Below, piece after piece: positions 7,559 to 16,482 of a stretch of DNA of 64,000 bases; the first letter of the stretch is position 1; the number at the start of each line of letters is the position of its first letter. Source of the stretch: Legionella sp. MW5194 (GTDB lineage: Bacteria > Pseudomonadota > Gammaproteobacteria > Legionellales > Legionellaceae); contig NZ_CP045732.1 of assembly GCF_016864235.1 (NCBI RefSeq), forward strand, positions 62,001 through 126,000, in the 5' to 3' direction. The notes under the pieces are model-generated. The model saw only the letters and a list, made by a program, of their open reading frames with translations. It was not told the origin of the DNA and did not search any database. Made by a program: the position numbers and the translations under genes.

Positions 7559-9324
7559 TTCACAATGGCCGCCAGGGCAACACTGCCTTTGCCGGCATGA
7601 AGACCAATGGCCGTGGAGGCCGGCTCGATGAAAGCGGGTTCATAACCAAAGGCTTCCGTGGTCATCAAGGCAAATTCCTCCGCCTTTTCCGGTACCCCCG
7701 CATGAATAATGCAATAATTGTCCAGACCCTTGCCACTGGCCTGTTCCTGAATGAGTGACACCAGTTTGCTTAAGGCTTTGGTCTCGCTGAACGCCTTGTC
7801 GTGGATAATGCCTTTCCCTTCTTCATCAAGGGTAATGATTGGCTTGACGCCGGAAAATTGCGCCAGCATGCCTTTCAATTTGCTGACCCGTCCGGAGCGG
7901 ATTAAAGAGTCGAACTGGTTGACCATGACAAAAATTTTCGTTTTGGCAATTTTATCCTGCAGACTCTGTTTAATCGCTTCAATGCTGTGCCCGTCAGCAA
8001 TCAATTCCGCGGCATGATTCAGTAAAAGACCCTGGCTGCCGGCAACATGGCGGGAATTAATTACGTGAACATTGGCAAACGGCTGGCTCGCTTTGACAAT
8101 GGCATCGTGCGTGCCGCTTAAGGCTTTAGCCACACTGAGAACCAGCACGTGTTCATAATGCGCTGACAGGTGCCGCAGCTTTTCTTCAATTAGCGCGGGG
8201 GCGGGAAACGAGGTGGTGGGGTAAACCACGGATTGCGTTAAATGGTCGTAAAAATTTTCACCATCAAGGCAATAACGATCCAGTAAATCATGGCCGTCGA
8301 AATGGACATTGATGGTGATAAAATGAATTTGATACTGATCAGCCACGTCGTGTGGGATATTGGCACACGTATCCGTGACCAAGGCAATGGGGTATCGACG
8401 CTGATGGATAATTTCGTATTGACGAAGCATGTCGTCGACTTTGGGGTATTGCACTTTGCCTAACGATTGCAGAGAAGAAAAAACCTGCCAGGGTTTATCG
8501 CAATGAAGATGCAGTCGACAGATGCGGGAATTGGCTGTCAATACAATACTGTCTCCCTTGTCCTGGACGGCCTGCGTAATGGCCGCTTTGTCAATTCCCT
8601 CGCCGACCAACATGGCTTCGGTACAATAGCGGGTAACGGGTGGTTGGCCACTGACGGGTTGCTCTTCATGATGTGATTCACAGCGCAGAAGTTCTGTTGT
8701 TTCCACTTTTTGCAGGGGATTGGCTAAAAATTCTGCGAATCCGTTCACAAAAAGCCGAAATCCCAGGGCCCCGGCATCGACCACATGCGCTTCTTTAAGA
8801 ACGGTTAATGTGTTGGCGGTTCTCTGCAGCGCTTCTTCAAGGAAGGGTTGGGTGTCAATCATTAACTGGTTGAAACAGGAGGTGCGCACGGCTGCGTTTT
8901 CCAGGGCTAAGGCCCAGCTTTCCATGACCGTCAGAATGGTACCTTCAACCGGATTAACAATGGCGGCGCGCACGCTGGCAGCGGCACGGCTGACCATTGC
9001 GGCAAAATACCGCGTATCCAGTTGTGGCGGCATCGTGGCCTCTAAAAGCCCATTAAAAAACTGTGAAAAGATCATGCCGGAGTTGCCGCGTGCCCCCAAT
9101 ATGCCCGCATCCGCAATGGCGCGGCATGTCGCCTCCATGCCTGCCATCGGTTTGGCATGTGTAACGATGGCTCTTGCGGTGGCCGCCATGTTATCCCCTG
9201 TATCGCCATCGGCTACCGGAAACAGGTTAATGGCATTCAGTGATTCGCGTTGTTGGATGAGGGTGTAACACGCATGAATAACCGCAGAATGGAGCAATCC
9301 AGCATCAAGGTGCAATAATGCCAT
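7555..9324 (-). CDS. DAK2 (FakA-like kinase) - DegV (FakB-like) fusion protein
   Basis: Cytoplasmic two-part protein of 589 residues. The N-terminal part is a DhaL/DAK2 nucleotide-binding kinase domain with NLFPVADGDTGDNM near residues 33-46, the Asp cluster that holds Mg-ADP, and GARGNSGMIFSQ near 78-90. A linker domain follows, then a DegV fatty-acid-binding domain from about residue 280 (TDTCANIP, TTSFPAP, SGTHDA, HVAGSQG). In Firmicutes, FakA and FakB are separate: FakB presents a fatty acid and FakA phosphorylates it. Here both activities are predicted in one chain. A TTG three codons upstream is an alternative start. It diverges from the outer-membrane protein gene at 9504. Confidence 0.85.
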   Translation of the reverse strand: MALLHLDAGLLHSAVIHACYTLIQQRESLNAINLFPVADGDTGDNMAATARAIVTHAKPMAGMEATCRAIADAGILGARGNSGMIFSQFFNGLLEATMPPQLDTRYFAAMVSRAAASVRAAIVNPVEGTILTVMESWALALENAAVRTSCFNQLMIDTQPFLEEALQRTANTLTVLKEAHVVDAGALGFRLFVNGFAEFLANPLQKVETTELLRCESHHEEQPVSGQPPVTRYCTEAMLVGEGIDKAAITQAVQDKGDSIVLTANSRICRLHLHCDKPWQVFSSLQSLGKVQYPKVDDMLRQYEIIHQRRYPIALVTDTCANIPHDVADQYQIHFITINVHFDGHDLLDRYCLDGENFYDHLTQSVVYPTTSFPAPALIEEKLRHLSAHYEHVLVLSVAKALSGTHDAIVKASQPFANVHVINSRHVAGSQGLLLNHAAELIADGHSIEAIKQSLQDKIAKTKIFVMVNQFDSLIRSGRVSKLKGMLAQFSGVKPIITLDEEGKGIIHDKAFSETKALSKLVSLIQEQASGKGLDNYCIIHAGVPEKAEEFALMTTEAFGYEPAFIEPASTAIGLHAGKGSVALAAIVN

Positions 9325-9503
9325 GGCTAACAAAATTCAGTGACTTTCCATTAGCATACACCGACTTTTGATTGGCTTCATCCCTCTTGCCCTTAATTTA
9401 TTAACTTTTAATAACTTATGCCGGCAAACTTTACTTGACATCTCGCATGGCGCAACCGAACATAGCGTCTATATTAATTAATTTAGTCGCAGGGAGAGCT
9501 GAG

Positions 9504-10247
9504 ATGATGAAACAGAAATGGCTAATCAGTGCTGCTTGTTTTTTAAGTGCGCATGCATTTGCTGATGGCCTGTCGAATAACCCGGTTGTCAATGGCCAAA
9601 AAGTTATTACCCTGAGCGCGGGACCCGCCTGGTATTCTTCCGGAAGTACCCAAACCGTGACACTGCAGCCCGATGTTTTGAAAACCTACATTGGTGACAG
9701 TGAAACTCGCGTTCTTGGCACGGCTGAAATTTTCTTTGGCATTCAATGCCTGCTGACGAATCAGATTTACAGCCAGTTCGGTATTGCCGCCGCTTACGCG
9801 GGCAATGCCAAATTACGCGGCGATGTTCTCGAGGACGGCGATCCGAATTTTAACAATTTCGTTTACCGCTACCAGCTTAATCATGGGCGCGTTGGCTTAA
9901 AAGGCAAGCTGCTGGGTGATTTTGGCTATTGGGTTACCCCTTATTTGAGCGGCAGTGTGGCTGTGGCGTTCAATCATTCCTTCGACTGGTCATTAACGCC
10001 CAAGATTTTTGAAGAAGTGCCGGCACCGCCGTTTGCTTCCAACACCACAACCGCCTTTGCCTATACGGTTGGTGCCGGTTTGCAGGCGCCGCTGAATAAA
10101 CACTGGCAACTGGGCCTGGGGTATGAGTTTGCTGATTTAGGCAAAAGCCAATTGGCCGCGGCCATTGGCCAGAGTGTGAATGATCGATTCAAGGAAACGC
10201 ACCTGTACACCCATCAACTGCAATTCAGTGCGACTTATTTACTCTAA
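9504..10247 (+). CDS. Outer-membrane beta-barrel protein
   Basis: About 248 residues with a clear Sec signal peptide (MMKQKWLISAACFLSAHAFA), cleaved after AFA. The mature part alternates polar and hydrophobic residues, with many Gly, Tyr and Phe, as in small eight-stranded outer-membrane barrels: segments such as FGIQCLL, FGYWVTPYLSGSVAVAF and WQLGLGYEFADLG look like strands. It ends in ATYLL rather than a terminal Phe. The start was placed at tandem ATGs 9504/9507 behind AGGGAGA (9491-9497). The next gene, a small exported protein, starts 12 bases after the stop and is probably co-transcribed. A TTGACA hexamer at 9435-9440 has no convincing -10 partner. Confidence 0.7.
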   Translation: MMKQKWLISAACFLSAHAFADGLSNNPVVNGQKVITLSAGPAWYSSGSTQTVTLQPDVLKTYIGDSETRVLGTAEIFFGIQCLLTNQIYSQFGIAAAYAGNAKLRGDVLEDGDPNFNNFVYRYQLNHGRVGLKGKLLGDFGYWVTPYLSGSVAVAFNHSFDWSLTPKIFEEVPAPPFASNTTTAFAYTVGAGLQAPLNKHWQLGLGYEFADLGKSQLAAAIGQSVNDRFKETHLYTHQLQFSATYLL

Positions 10248-10259
10248 AAGGATTAAGAA

Positions 10260-10694
10260 ATGCGAGGGATAATTCATTTTATCGGACTGGTTTTCTTAGG
10301 CTTACTCTCAACAGATGCTCTGGCAGGAGCCCAGCCTAAATTTTCTTTTTTTGTGATTGAGCGGGGACAGCCGGTTATTACGTCGGATGGCGCTACCGAA
10401 GTCATTTATCAAGTCACCAATAACACCCGGATTACCCGAACACTGGTGATGGTGCCAAGGCCAGGTCTTGCACTGGTGGCGGGGTTGCCTGGCAAATGCA
10501 ACGCGCCGTTTACCCTGACACCGGGACAATCCTGCCAATTGCACCTGGTGATTTTAGGCAGTGAGATTGGCAGCGGTGTTTCCGGAGGTCCGGTCGTCTG
10601 TAAAACCTACCTCCCCAACAGCACTATTCCTGATACATCCCTCTGCTCGCAACCTGCTTCAGGTGATACGCTCAACATCCGGGTTGTGGGATAA
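10260..10694 (+). CDS. Small exported protein, probably beta-sandwich
   Basis: 144 residues with a signal peptide (residues 1-22, cut after ALAGA or ALA). The mature protein contains NNTRITRTLVMVPRPG and LTPGQSCQLHL, a pattern typical of Ig-like or ASH-like beta-sandwich domains in secreted Legionella proteins, and four Cys that may form disulfides in the periplasm or outside. It sits 12 bases behind the barrel gene with an AAAAGGA ribosome-binding site, suggesting a joint role at the outer membrane. The function is unknown. Confidence 0.65.
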   Translation: MRGIIHFIGLVFLGLLSTDALAGAQPKFSFFVIERGQPVITSDGATEVIYQVTNNTRITRTLVMVPRPGLALVAGLPGKCNAPFTLTPGQSCQLHLVILGSEIGSGVSGGPVVCKTYLPNSTIPDTSLCSQPASGDTLNIRVVG

Positions 10695-10701
10695 ACACCA
10701 T

Positions 10702-10733
10702 TCCCGCCTTCACTACGTGGTGTTAAGGCGGGA
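10702..10733. terminator. Hairpin between convergent genes
   Basis: Perfect 9-base-pair stem (10702-10710 with 10725-10733) with a 14-base loop, spanning the ends of the exported-protein gene and ybbP. There is no clear U-run on either side, so a bidirectional terminator is plausible but not certain. Confidence 0.45.
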
Positions 10734-13187
10734 CGAGTGATTGTATTGCATACGTTGAACGGCAATGTTAATTGCCACGGTTACCGCAGCTGTTGCGAAT
10801 GGCACGAAAAGCACCATGCCCCAGGGAATGGAAAATGGAATGTCCAACAGTGCAGAAGCCAGGTAACTATTGATGGCTATTGCTGTAATACTGGCCAGAA
10901 ATCCCGCATAACCACCAATAATCAATGCCTCGCTGCTGCGTATCCAAAGCAGGGCATAACGGCGCATACCTAATCGTTTAAGGATTTGCGTTTCCTGCTG
11001 TTTGTTGTTGCTGAATGACAGAATAGCCAGTGAGGCCACCACGAGGCCTGCCAGTAATGCGAAGAACGTAATAAAACTGATGGCGTTCCCTGCGCTGGAT
11101 ATGATGGCTTGAATACGGCTAAGGGTATTTGCCACATCAATGAGACTGACGTTGGGGAATTGCTTCACCAGTTTAATCAGAAGCGCTTGTTGTTCAGGGG
11201 GCACATAGAGGCTGGTAATCAGTGTATGAGGGAACGCATTCAATAGGCCTGGCTTAAACAGCATAAAGAAATTGGGTTTAAACGAAGTCCAATCCACTTT
11301 GCGCAAACTGCTAATCTCAACCTGCACCTGACTGTCGCCTATCTGAAAGGTCAGGCTATCGCCGGTTTTTAACTTAAGCCGGTTCGCCAGGCCCAGTTCG
11401 ACAGAGACCCAGGGCTTATCCAGACTTAAAGCCCAGCGGCCGGCAGCAATGTCATTGCCCTCGGGTAGTTCTGCAGTCCAGGATAAATTAAGTTCCCGTT
11501 GCAGGGCATTGATGTTTTTGCTTTCCTCGCCAAACAGTTTTTTTACAGGCTGATGGTTGATTTCAATCAATCGCCCGCGTACAACAGGATAAAAAGCGGC
11601 GGATTGGACGCTCTCCTGTTGAAACAATGCATGAAGGTCGTGCAACTGGGAGGGTTCGACATTGATGATGAAATAATTGGCAGTATTGGCCGGCAATTGT
11701 TGCCGCCAATTGGCTAACAAATCAGTCTTAAGCAGAAACAGGGATAAAATGGCAGTCAGGGCAAGGCCGATCCCCACTACTTGCAGGGCACTGTCTTCGA
11801 GATTGCGGGCAATGTTATTAAACCCAAAACGCCAATTCAGCGGGATGGCCCGTTGACTTTTTACCAGCCCAAAAATTAACCACAAGCTGGCAATGACCAG
11901 GCTGACATAGACCACGCACCCCATCAACACAGCGACAGTCATGCTTAAGGATTGGGTATACAGGTAGGCCAGCAAGGCAAGCAGTATTAAAGCTAAGCCG
12001 TAAGTCAGGTAAGCGCTGTTTTGCCCGATACGGTGCTGCTCGCGGAAAATAGCGATGGCTGTCACTTGACGCAATGCCCAGATATTACCCAAAGAAAAAC
12101 ACAGCAGCAGGAGCATGCCACTTAACAGGCTAAAGACGAAGGGGATTGCGTGGAGTTGCAGTTTAACATCCGGCAACAAGCCGCCCAACCACTGAACCAG
12201 CAAGGGTTGTAACCCATAACCCAGGAGCGCCCCTGTCAAACTGGCCAAAAGCCCGAGAAGACTTAAGCCGGTGAGGTAAAGGATAATCACCTGCTTTTTA
12301 GACGCCCCGAAACAACGCAACAGGGCCACTTGCTTTAAATGGCGCTGACAATAGCGTAACGAGGCCATGCTGACTGCTACACCCGCAAGGACCAGACTCA
12401 TCAGGGTTCCCAGGTGCAGGTAATTTAAGGTGCGCTCGATGGTTCGGCTGACGGCGGGTGTGCTGTTTTGGCTATCAAGCCACTGCTGCTGTTCGGTGAG
12501 TTGCGATTTAAGCAGGTCCTGCAATTGTGCGAGCTTATCCGCATTGCCTTTCAGGAGCCAACTGTAAATAAGATTGCTTCCGGGTCTAATCACCCGGGTT
12601 TTATCAATGTCGGCCTGATTCATCAGGATGCGTGGCGAAAAAGAAAACCAGTCGCCCGTCTGGCCGGGTTCCTGACGAATAATGCCGGTTACCTGGAATG
12701 AACCTGCGCCGATATGGATAGTCTCACCGAGAGCAACGTTGAGTAGAGGCAACAGTCGGGGATTGAGCCAGACTTCGCCCGGGGGCGGCGCATGGGCGAT
12801 GTGGCCTTCGGCATCTTCCATCCGCAACGCTATTTTCAGCGAACCCCGTAAAGGGTATAGCGGCGAGATGGCTTTGATCTGGGCTAACTGCAATTGCTCA
12901 TCGTGCTCTGCCATGCTGAGAAAAGTGAGATTGACAGTTTGGGTGAGGTTTCGTTTGCTCGCTTCTTTAATCCATGAAGGATCAATGGGTGCGTTACTGG
13001 TAACTACCACGTCCGCCCCCAGCAGACTGGCTGCACCCTGTTGCAATTGGAGGTTGACCGAATAGGTAAAATTATTTAACGCGCTGATGCAGGCCACGGC
13101 AATGACCAGCGCCATGAATAAAAGGGTTAATTCCCCACTTCGCCAGTCGCGGCTTAGGGCTTTAATCGGCAAGGGCCATGTCAGCAT
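10713..13187 (-). CDS. ybbP: ABC transporter permease YbbP (FtsX-like)
   Basis: Large inner-membrane permease of 824 residues with an N-terminal helix, a big periplasmic domain, a group of helices in the middle (about residues 255-460), a second periplasmic domain and a final trio of helices. This is the duplicated MacB/FtsX-type layout of E. coli YbbP. With YbbA it forms an exporter-like or mechanotransmitting ABC system; the substrate is unknown. The start was set at the ATG at 13187, which overlaps the ybbA stop by 7 bases. The upstream extension of the frame lies inside ybbA. Confidence 0.85.
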   Translation of the reverse strand: MLTWPLPIKALSRDWRSGELTLLFMALVIAVACISALNNFTYSVNLQLQQGAASLLGADVVVTSNAPIDPSWIKEASKRNLTQTVNLTFLSMAEHDEQLQLAQIKAISPLYPLRGSLKIALRMEDAEGHIAHAPPPGEVWLNPRLLPLLNVALGETIHIGAGSFQVTGIIRQEPGQTGDWFSFSPRILMNQADIDKTRVIRPGSNLIYSWLLKGNADKLAQLQDLLKSQLTEQQQWLDSQNSTPAVSRTIERTLNYLHLGTLMSLVLAGVAVSMASLRYCQRHLKQVALLRCFGASKKQVIILYLTGLSLLGLLASLTGALLGYGLQPLLVQWLGGLLPDVKLQLHAIPFVFSLLSGMLLLLCFSLGNIWALRQVTAIAIFREQHRIGQNSAYLTYGLALILLALLAYLYTQSLSMTVAVLMGCVVYVSLVIASLWLIFGLVKSQRAIPLNWRFGFNNIARNLEDSALQVVGIGLALTAILSLFLLKTDLLANWRQQLPANTANYFIINVEPSQLHDLHALFQQESVQSAAFYPVVRGRLIEINHQPVKKLFGEESKNINALQRELNLSWTAELPEGNDIAAGRWALSLDKPWVSVELGLANRLKLKTGDSLTFQIGDSQVQVEISSLRKVDWTSFKPNFFMLFKPGLLNAFPHTLITSLYVPPEQQALLIKLVKQFPNVSLIDVANTLSRIQAIISSAGNAISFITFFALLAGLVVASLAILSFSNNKQQETQILKRLGMRRYALLWIRSSEALIIGGYAGFLASITAIAINSYLASALLDIPFSIPWGMVLFVPFATAAVTVAINIAVQRMQYNHSSRLNTT

Positions 13188-13861
13188 TGCAGTTGACCAT
13201 CCACCAACGGCCAATGACACTGACAGCGTCTCGCCAGTTCCTCATCGTGCGTCACAATCACCAGGGTCGTTTGATGGGCGCGATTCAGTTCAAACAGCAA
13301 CTCGATAATGGTTCGGCCCGTTTGTTTATCCAGGTTGCCCGTTGGCTCGTCTGCAAACAGGATGCGCGGAGAAATCGAAAAGGCGCGGGCAATGGCAACC
13401 CGTTGCTGTTCGCCGCCGGATAATTGAGTTGGGTAGTGGCCTGCCCGCTGACTTAAGCCCACTTTCGTTAACCAGGCCATGGCCACTGGCAACGGGTCAT
13501 CGTACTGACGATTAATTTCCAGGGGCAATAACACGTTTTCCAGTGCGGTCAGGTTCGGCAATAAATGGAAGGATTGAAAAATAAAGCCGATATTCCTGGC
13601 TCGCAATTGGGCACGCTGGTCTTCATCCGCTATAGTTATATCCTGAGTGTCATAATAAATTTGCCCTGAGGTTGGTAAATCAAGGCCTGCCATTAAATTA
13701 AGCAGCGATGTTTTCCCGGAGCCTGATGCGCCCGTAATAGCGATGGTAGCTCCTGCCTTGATTACCAGATTAATGTCTTTCAAAATAGACACGGTTTGAT
13801 CACCGCTTGGCACGGTGAAATAGACATTCTGTAATCGAATTAACGTTTCTGGAGGCGACAT
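13181..13861 (-). CDS. ybbA: ABC transporter ATP-binding protein YbbA
   Basis: 226-residue LolD/MacB-type ATPase. Walker [10 protein letters not shown] lies near residue 42, the Q-loop in [10 protein letters not shown], signature [10 protein letters not shown] near 143, Walker [13 protein letters not shown] near 163 and the H-loop in VTHDEE. It powers the YbbP permease encoded directly downstream. The ATG at 13861 (reverse strand) is preceded by AGAGG. This start codon shares bases with the tesA start on the other strand, so the ybbA ribosome-binding site lies within tesA coding sequence and the reverse also holds. Confidence 0.9.
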   Translation of the reverse strand: MSPPETLIRLQNVYFTVPSGDQTVSILKDINLVIKAGATIAITGASGSGKTSLLNLMAGLDLPTSGQIYYDTQDITIADEDQRAQLRARNIGFIFQSFHLLPNLTALENVLLPLEINRQYDDPLPVAMAWLTKVGLSQRAGHYPTQLSGGEQQRVAIARAFSISPRILFADEPTGNLDKQTGRTIIELLFELNRAHQTTLVIVTHDEELARRCQCHWPLVDGQLQC

Positions 13862-14465
13862 GAAACCTCTGCACGCAGGTCTTGTTTTCTTTGCATTGAT
13901 CATAGCACCCCTTTACGCAAAGAACATTGTGGTTCTTGGGGATAGTTTAAGTGCTGGCTACGGCATTGATGTACAGAAAAGCTGGGTCGTACTGCTGAGT
14001 GAAAAACTCAAGCAGGAACATCAGTCCTACCGCATCATTAACCTCAGTACCAGTGGAGATACAACCAGTAATGGTTTGCGAAAGTTAAAGCCGGCATTGC
14101 AAAAATATCAACCAGAGGTCATCATTATCGAGTTAGGGGCTAATGATGGCCTGCGTGGCCTGCCCGTCAGGCAGATGAAGGACAACCTTGAAAAAATGGT
14201 GATTGCCAGCCAGAAAACCGGCGCTAAAGTCATTGTGCTTGCGACCCTCCTGCCGCCTAACTACGGTTCGCGTTACCTTGACCAATTTAATAAGGCTTAT
14301 GCTGAATTGGCAAAAACGTACGGCATAGTTTTAGTCCCTATGTTTCTTGACGGCGTGGCAGGTGACAGTGAATTGATGCAAAAAGACGGTCTTCATCCCA
14401 ATGAACGGGCACAACAGCGCATTCTGGATAATGTATGGCCGCATTTAAAACCGGTATTGGAGTAA
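13860..14465 (+). CDS. tesA: TesA-type acyl-CoA thioesterase / lysophospholipase
   Basis: Periplasmic SGNH/GDSL hydrolase of 201 residues with a signal peptide (residues 1-20, ending LYA). Block I VLGDSLSAGYGI holds the nucleophilic Ser29, a Gly block lies around STSGDT, block III is GANDGLRG near 97, and block V DGLHPNERAQ supplies the Asp and His of the triad. Homologues hydrolyse acyl-CoA and lysophospholipids. GGAGG lies 5 bases before the ATG. It diverges from ybbAP as in E. coli. Confidence 0.92.
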   Translation: MKPLHAGLVFFALIIAPLYAKNIVVLGDSLSAGYGIDVQKSWVVLLSEKLKQEHQSYRIINLSTSGDTTSNGLRKLKPALQKYQPEVIIIELGANDGLRGLPVRQMKDNLEKMVIASQKTGAKVIVLATLLPPNYGSRYLDQFNKAYAELAKTYGIVLVPMFLDGVAGDSELMQKDGLHPNERAQQRILDNVWPHLKPVLE

Positions 14466-14470
14466 TAAAA

Positions 14471-14491
14471 ACAGGCAAGGTTTTTGCCTGT
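14471..14491. terminator. Candidate hairpin after tesA
   Basis: Eight-base-pair stem (14471-14478 with 14484-14491) six bases after the tesA stop. The U-rich side lies on the reverse strand, so forward termination would be weak. Confidence 0.35.
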
Positions 14492-14575
14492 AAATTACGT
14501 TTTAATAGTTTAGTCGGTGCAAAACACACGATGAATGATGGCTGACTAGAAGATCAATGAGAAAGGGGAATGGTT

Positions 14576-15550
14576 ATGAATAAATTGATGTGCACGCTTG
14601 CAGCCTGTGGGTTGCTGCTTTCTGCCTCGGCGGCCATGGCGAATCCGCAAAACTGGCAATCCTGGGTCGCGGAAGTGCGTAAACAGGCCCTGGATCAAGG
14701 CATTTCAGCCGAGTTGTTTGATGAAGCCTTTGCCGACATCCGTGAGCCAAGCCGTCAGGTGAAAAGCCTGGCACGCTCCCAGCCGGAACATCGGTTGACG
14801 TTCACCAAATATTTAAATACCCGCGCAGACAATTACCGCATTGCCATGGGTAAAAAGAATTACACCAAAAACAAAGCGATTCTGGATGAGGTCGCTGCCC
14901 AGTTTGGTGTCGATCCCTGCTTTATTGTGTCGTTCTGGGGAATGGAAACCAGTTACGGGACCTACATGGGCAATTTCCCGGTCATTAAGTCCCTGGCGAC
15001 TTTGGCTTATGATTCCAATCGACCGGATTTCTTCCGTAAACAGCTCTTTTTAGCCCTGCACATTGTCAATGACGGGCATGTGTCATTGAATCATTTCAAG
15101 GGCGAGTGGGCAGGGGCGTCAGGCCAGCCGCAATTTTTGCCGTCAAGTTGGGTAGAATACGCGGTAGATTATGACGGGGATGGCCGTAAAGACATTTGGG
15201 AAAGTAAACCCGATGTGTTCGCCTCAATTGCCAATTACATGAAGAAGAATGGCTGGCAGACAGGGCAACCCTGGGCTATTCGGGTGAAATTGCCTGCCAA
15301 ATTTGACTATACCCTGGAAGGTAAAAGCATCGTCAAACCAGTCAGTGAATGGAATGCACTTGGCGTTCGTACCGAAAAAGGAGAACCCTTGCCGTACCAG
15401 CAATTGGAAGCCAGTATTGTTCAACCGCATGGCGGCCCGGTTTTTCTGGCATTCCCCAATTACAAAATGATTTTGCGCTACAATAATTCTATCTACTATG
15501 CCGGCGCGATTGGGTACATGGCGGATAAAATCTGTAACCGCGTGCAGTAA
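14576..15550 (+). CDS. Membrane-bound-type lytic murein transglycosylase B (GH103)
   Basis: Periplasmic peptidoglycan lytic transglycosylase of 324 residues with a signal peptide ending in AMA. The catalytic Glu sits in FWGMETSYGTYMG, and GASGQPQFLPSSW, YDGDGRKDIW and ASIANYMKKNGW are hallmark MltB/GH103 segments. It cleaves the MurNAc-GlcNAc bond to form 1,6-anhydro products. There is no lipobox at the signal-peptide end, so the enzyme is probably soluble like Slt35 or SltB relatives. The start at 14576 has AAAGGGG seven bases upstream; an in-frame ATG two codons earlier is possible. Confidence 0.88.
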   Translation: MNKLMCTLAACGLLLSASAAMANPQNWQSWVAEVRKQALDQGISAELFDEAFADIREPSRQVKSLARSQPEHRLTFTKYLNTRADNYRIAMGKKNYTKNKAILDEVAAQFGVDPCFIVSFWGMETSYGTYMGNFPVIKSLATLAYDSNRPDFFRKQLFLALHIVNDGHVSLNHFKGEWAGASGQPQFLPSSWVEYAVDYDGDGRKDIWESKPDVFASIANYMKKNGWQTGQPWAIRVKLPAKFDYTLEGKSIVKPVSEWNALGVRTEKGEPLPYQQLEASIVQPHGGPVFLAFPNYKMILRYNNSIYYAGAIGYMADKICNRVQ

Positions 15551-15609
15551 ACAGGCGATGCGGCCAGCACCGCTGCTGTCGGTGCGGCCTTGCGCTTCAA
15601 GGAGGCTTT

Positions 15610-16482
15610 GTGACGACTTTTCTCGATAAGACCGCAAGTTTAACACCGCTTGCCCGCCGAGTGATCTGCGATAAAGCCACTGAATACCCCCACACGGGGC
15701 AATATAACCAGCCTGTAGGCCGCGGCACCTACCTCTGTCGCCGCTGTGGATTGGCCCTGTTTCGAGCTGAAAGCCAATTTCATTCCGGTTGTGGGTGGCC
15801 GAGTTTCGATGATGACATTGTTCAGGCGGTCAAGCAGGTTCCGGATGCGGATGGTCAGCGGACTGAAATTCTGTGCGGGCGTTGTCAGGCGCACTTGGGC
15901 CATGTGTTTACCGGTGAGCAGTTTACTGCCAAAAATCGCCGTCATTGTGTGAATTCGGTGGCCCTCGATTATGTAGCCGACGGTGAGGTGCTGGATACCG
16001 AAGAAGCCATTGTCGCGGGAGGATGCTTCTGGGGCGTTGATCATTTTTTGCGCCAATTACCCGGTGTTCTGAATGTGGAAGTCGGTTATACCGGCGGGCA
16101 TGTGCCCGAACCAAGTTATGAGCAGGTGTGTCAGGGGAACACGGGCCATTACGAAGCGGTGCGTGTGGTTTTTGATAAAAGTAAACTGGATTATCACGCC
16201 GTCATCAAGCGTTTTTTTGAAATTCACGATCCAACCCAACGCACGGGGCAGGGCCCCGATTTGGGGCAGCAATACCGCAGTGCAGTGTTTTATTACAATG
16301 ATGAACAAAAGGCGACGATCGAGAGTTTAATTCAGCAATTACGGCAACGCGGCTACGAGGTGGCAACCCGGCTGCTGGAGGTTCGCCCCTTTTGGCCTGC
16401 GGAAGCCTACCATCAGGATTATTATGCCAAACACAGCAAGGCGCCCTACTGCCACCGGCCCGAACCGCGTTTTGGTGATTAG
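15610..16482 (+). CDS. msrBA: Bifunctional methionine sulfoxide reductase B/A
   Basis: 290-residue fusion that repairs both epimers of methionine sulfoxide. The N-terminal MsrB domain (about 10-125) has zinc ligands C43/C46 and C89/C92 and catalytic C113 in RHCVNS. The C-terminal MsrA domain (about 130-288) has catalytic C139 in GGCFWG and the conserved GYTGG, GHYEAV and YRSAVF segments. No signal peptide is present, so it is probably cytoplasmic. The start is GTG behind AAGGAGG. Its stop codon overlaps the stop of the convergent gene at 16479. Confidence 0.92.
   Translation: MTTFLDKTASLTPLARRVICDKATEYPHTGQYNQPVGRGTYLCRRCGLALFRAESQFHSGCGWPSFDDDIVQAVKQVPDADGQRTEILCGRCQAHLGHVFTGEQFTAKNRRHCVNSVALDYVADGEVLDTEEAIVAGGCFWGVDHFLRQLPGVLNVEVGYTGGHVPEPSYEQVCQGNTGHYEAVRVVFDKSKLDYHAVIKRFFEIHDPTQRTGQGPDLGQQYRSAVFYYNDEQKATIESLIQQLRQRGYEVATRLLEVRPFWPAEAYHQDYYAKHSKAPYCHRPEPRFGD

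Noticed and set aside
8720-9268. 182-codon forward frame
   Set aside because: Shadow of the DAK2-DegV gene; Ala/Ser/Met-rich composition and no start context.
9380-9420. TTAAT-type repeats resembling a PmrA box
   Set aside because: The spacing of the repeats (8 and 7 bases) does not fit the tandem PmrA consensus.
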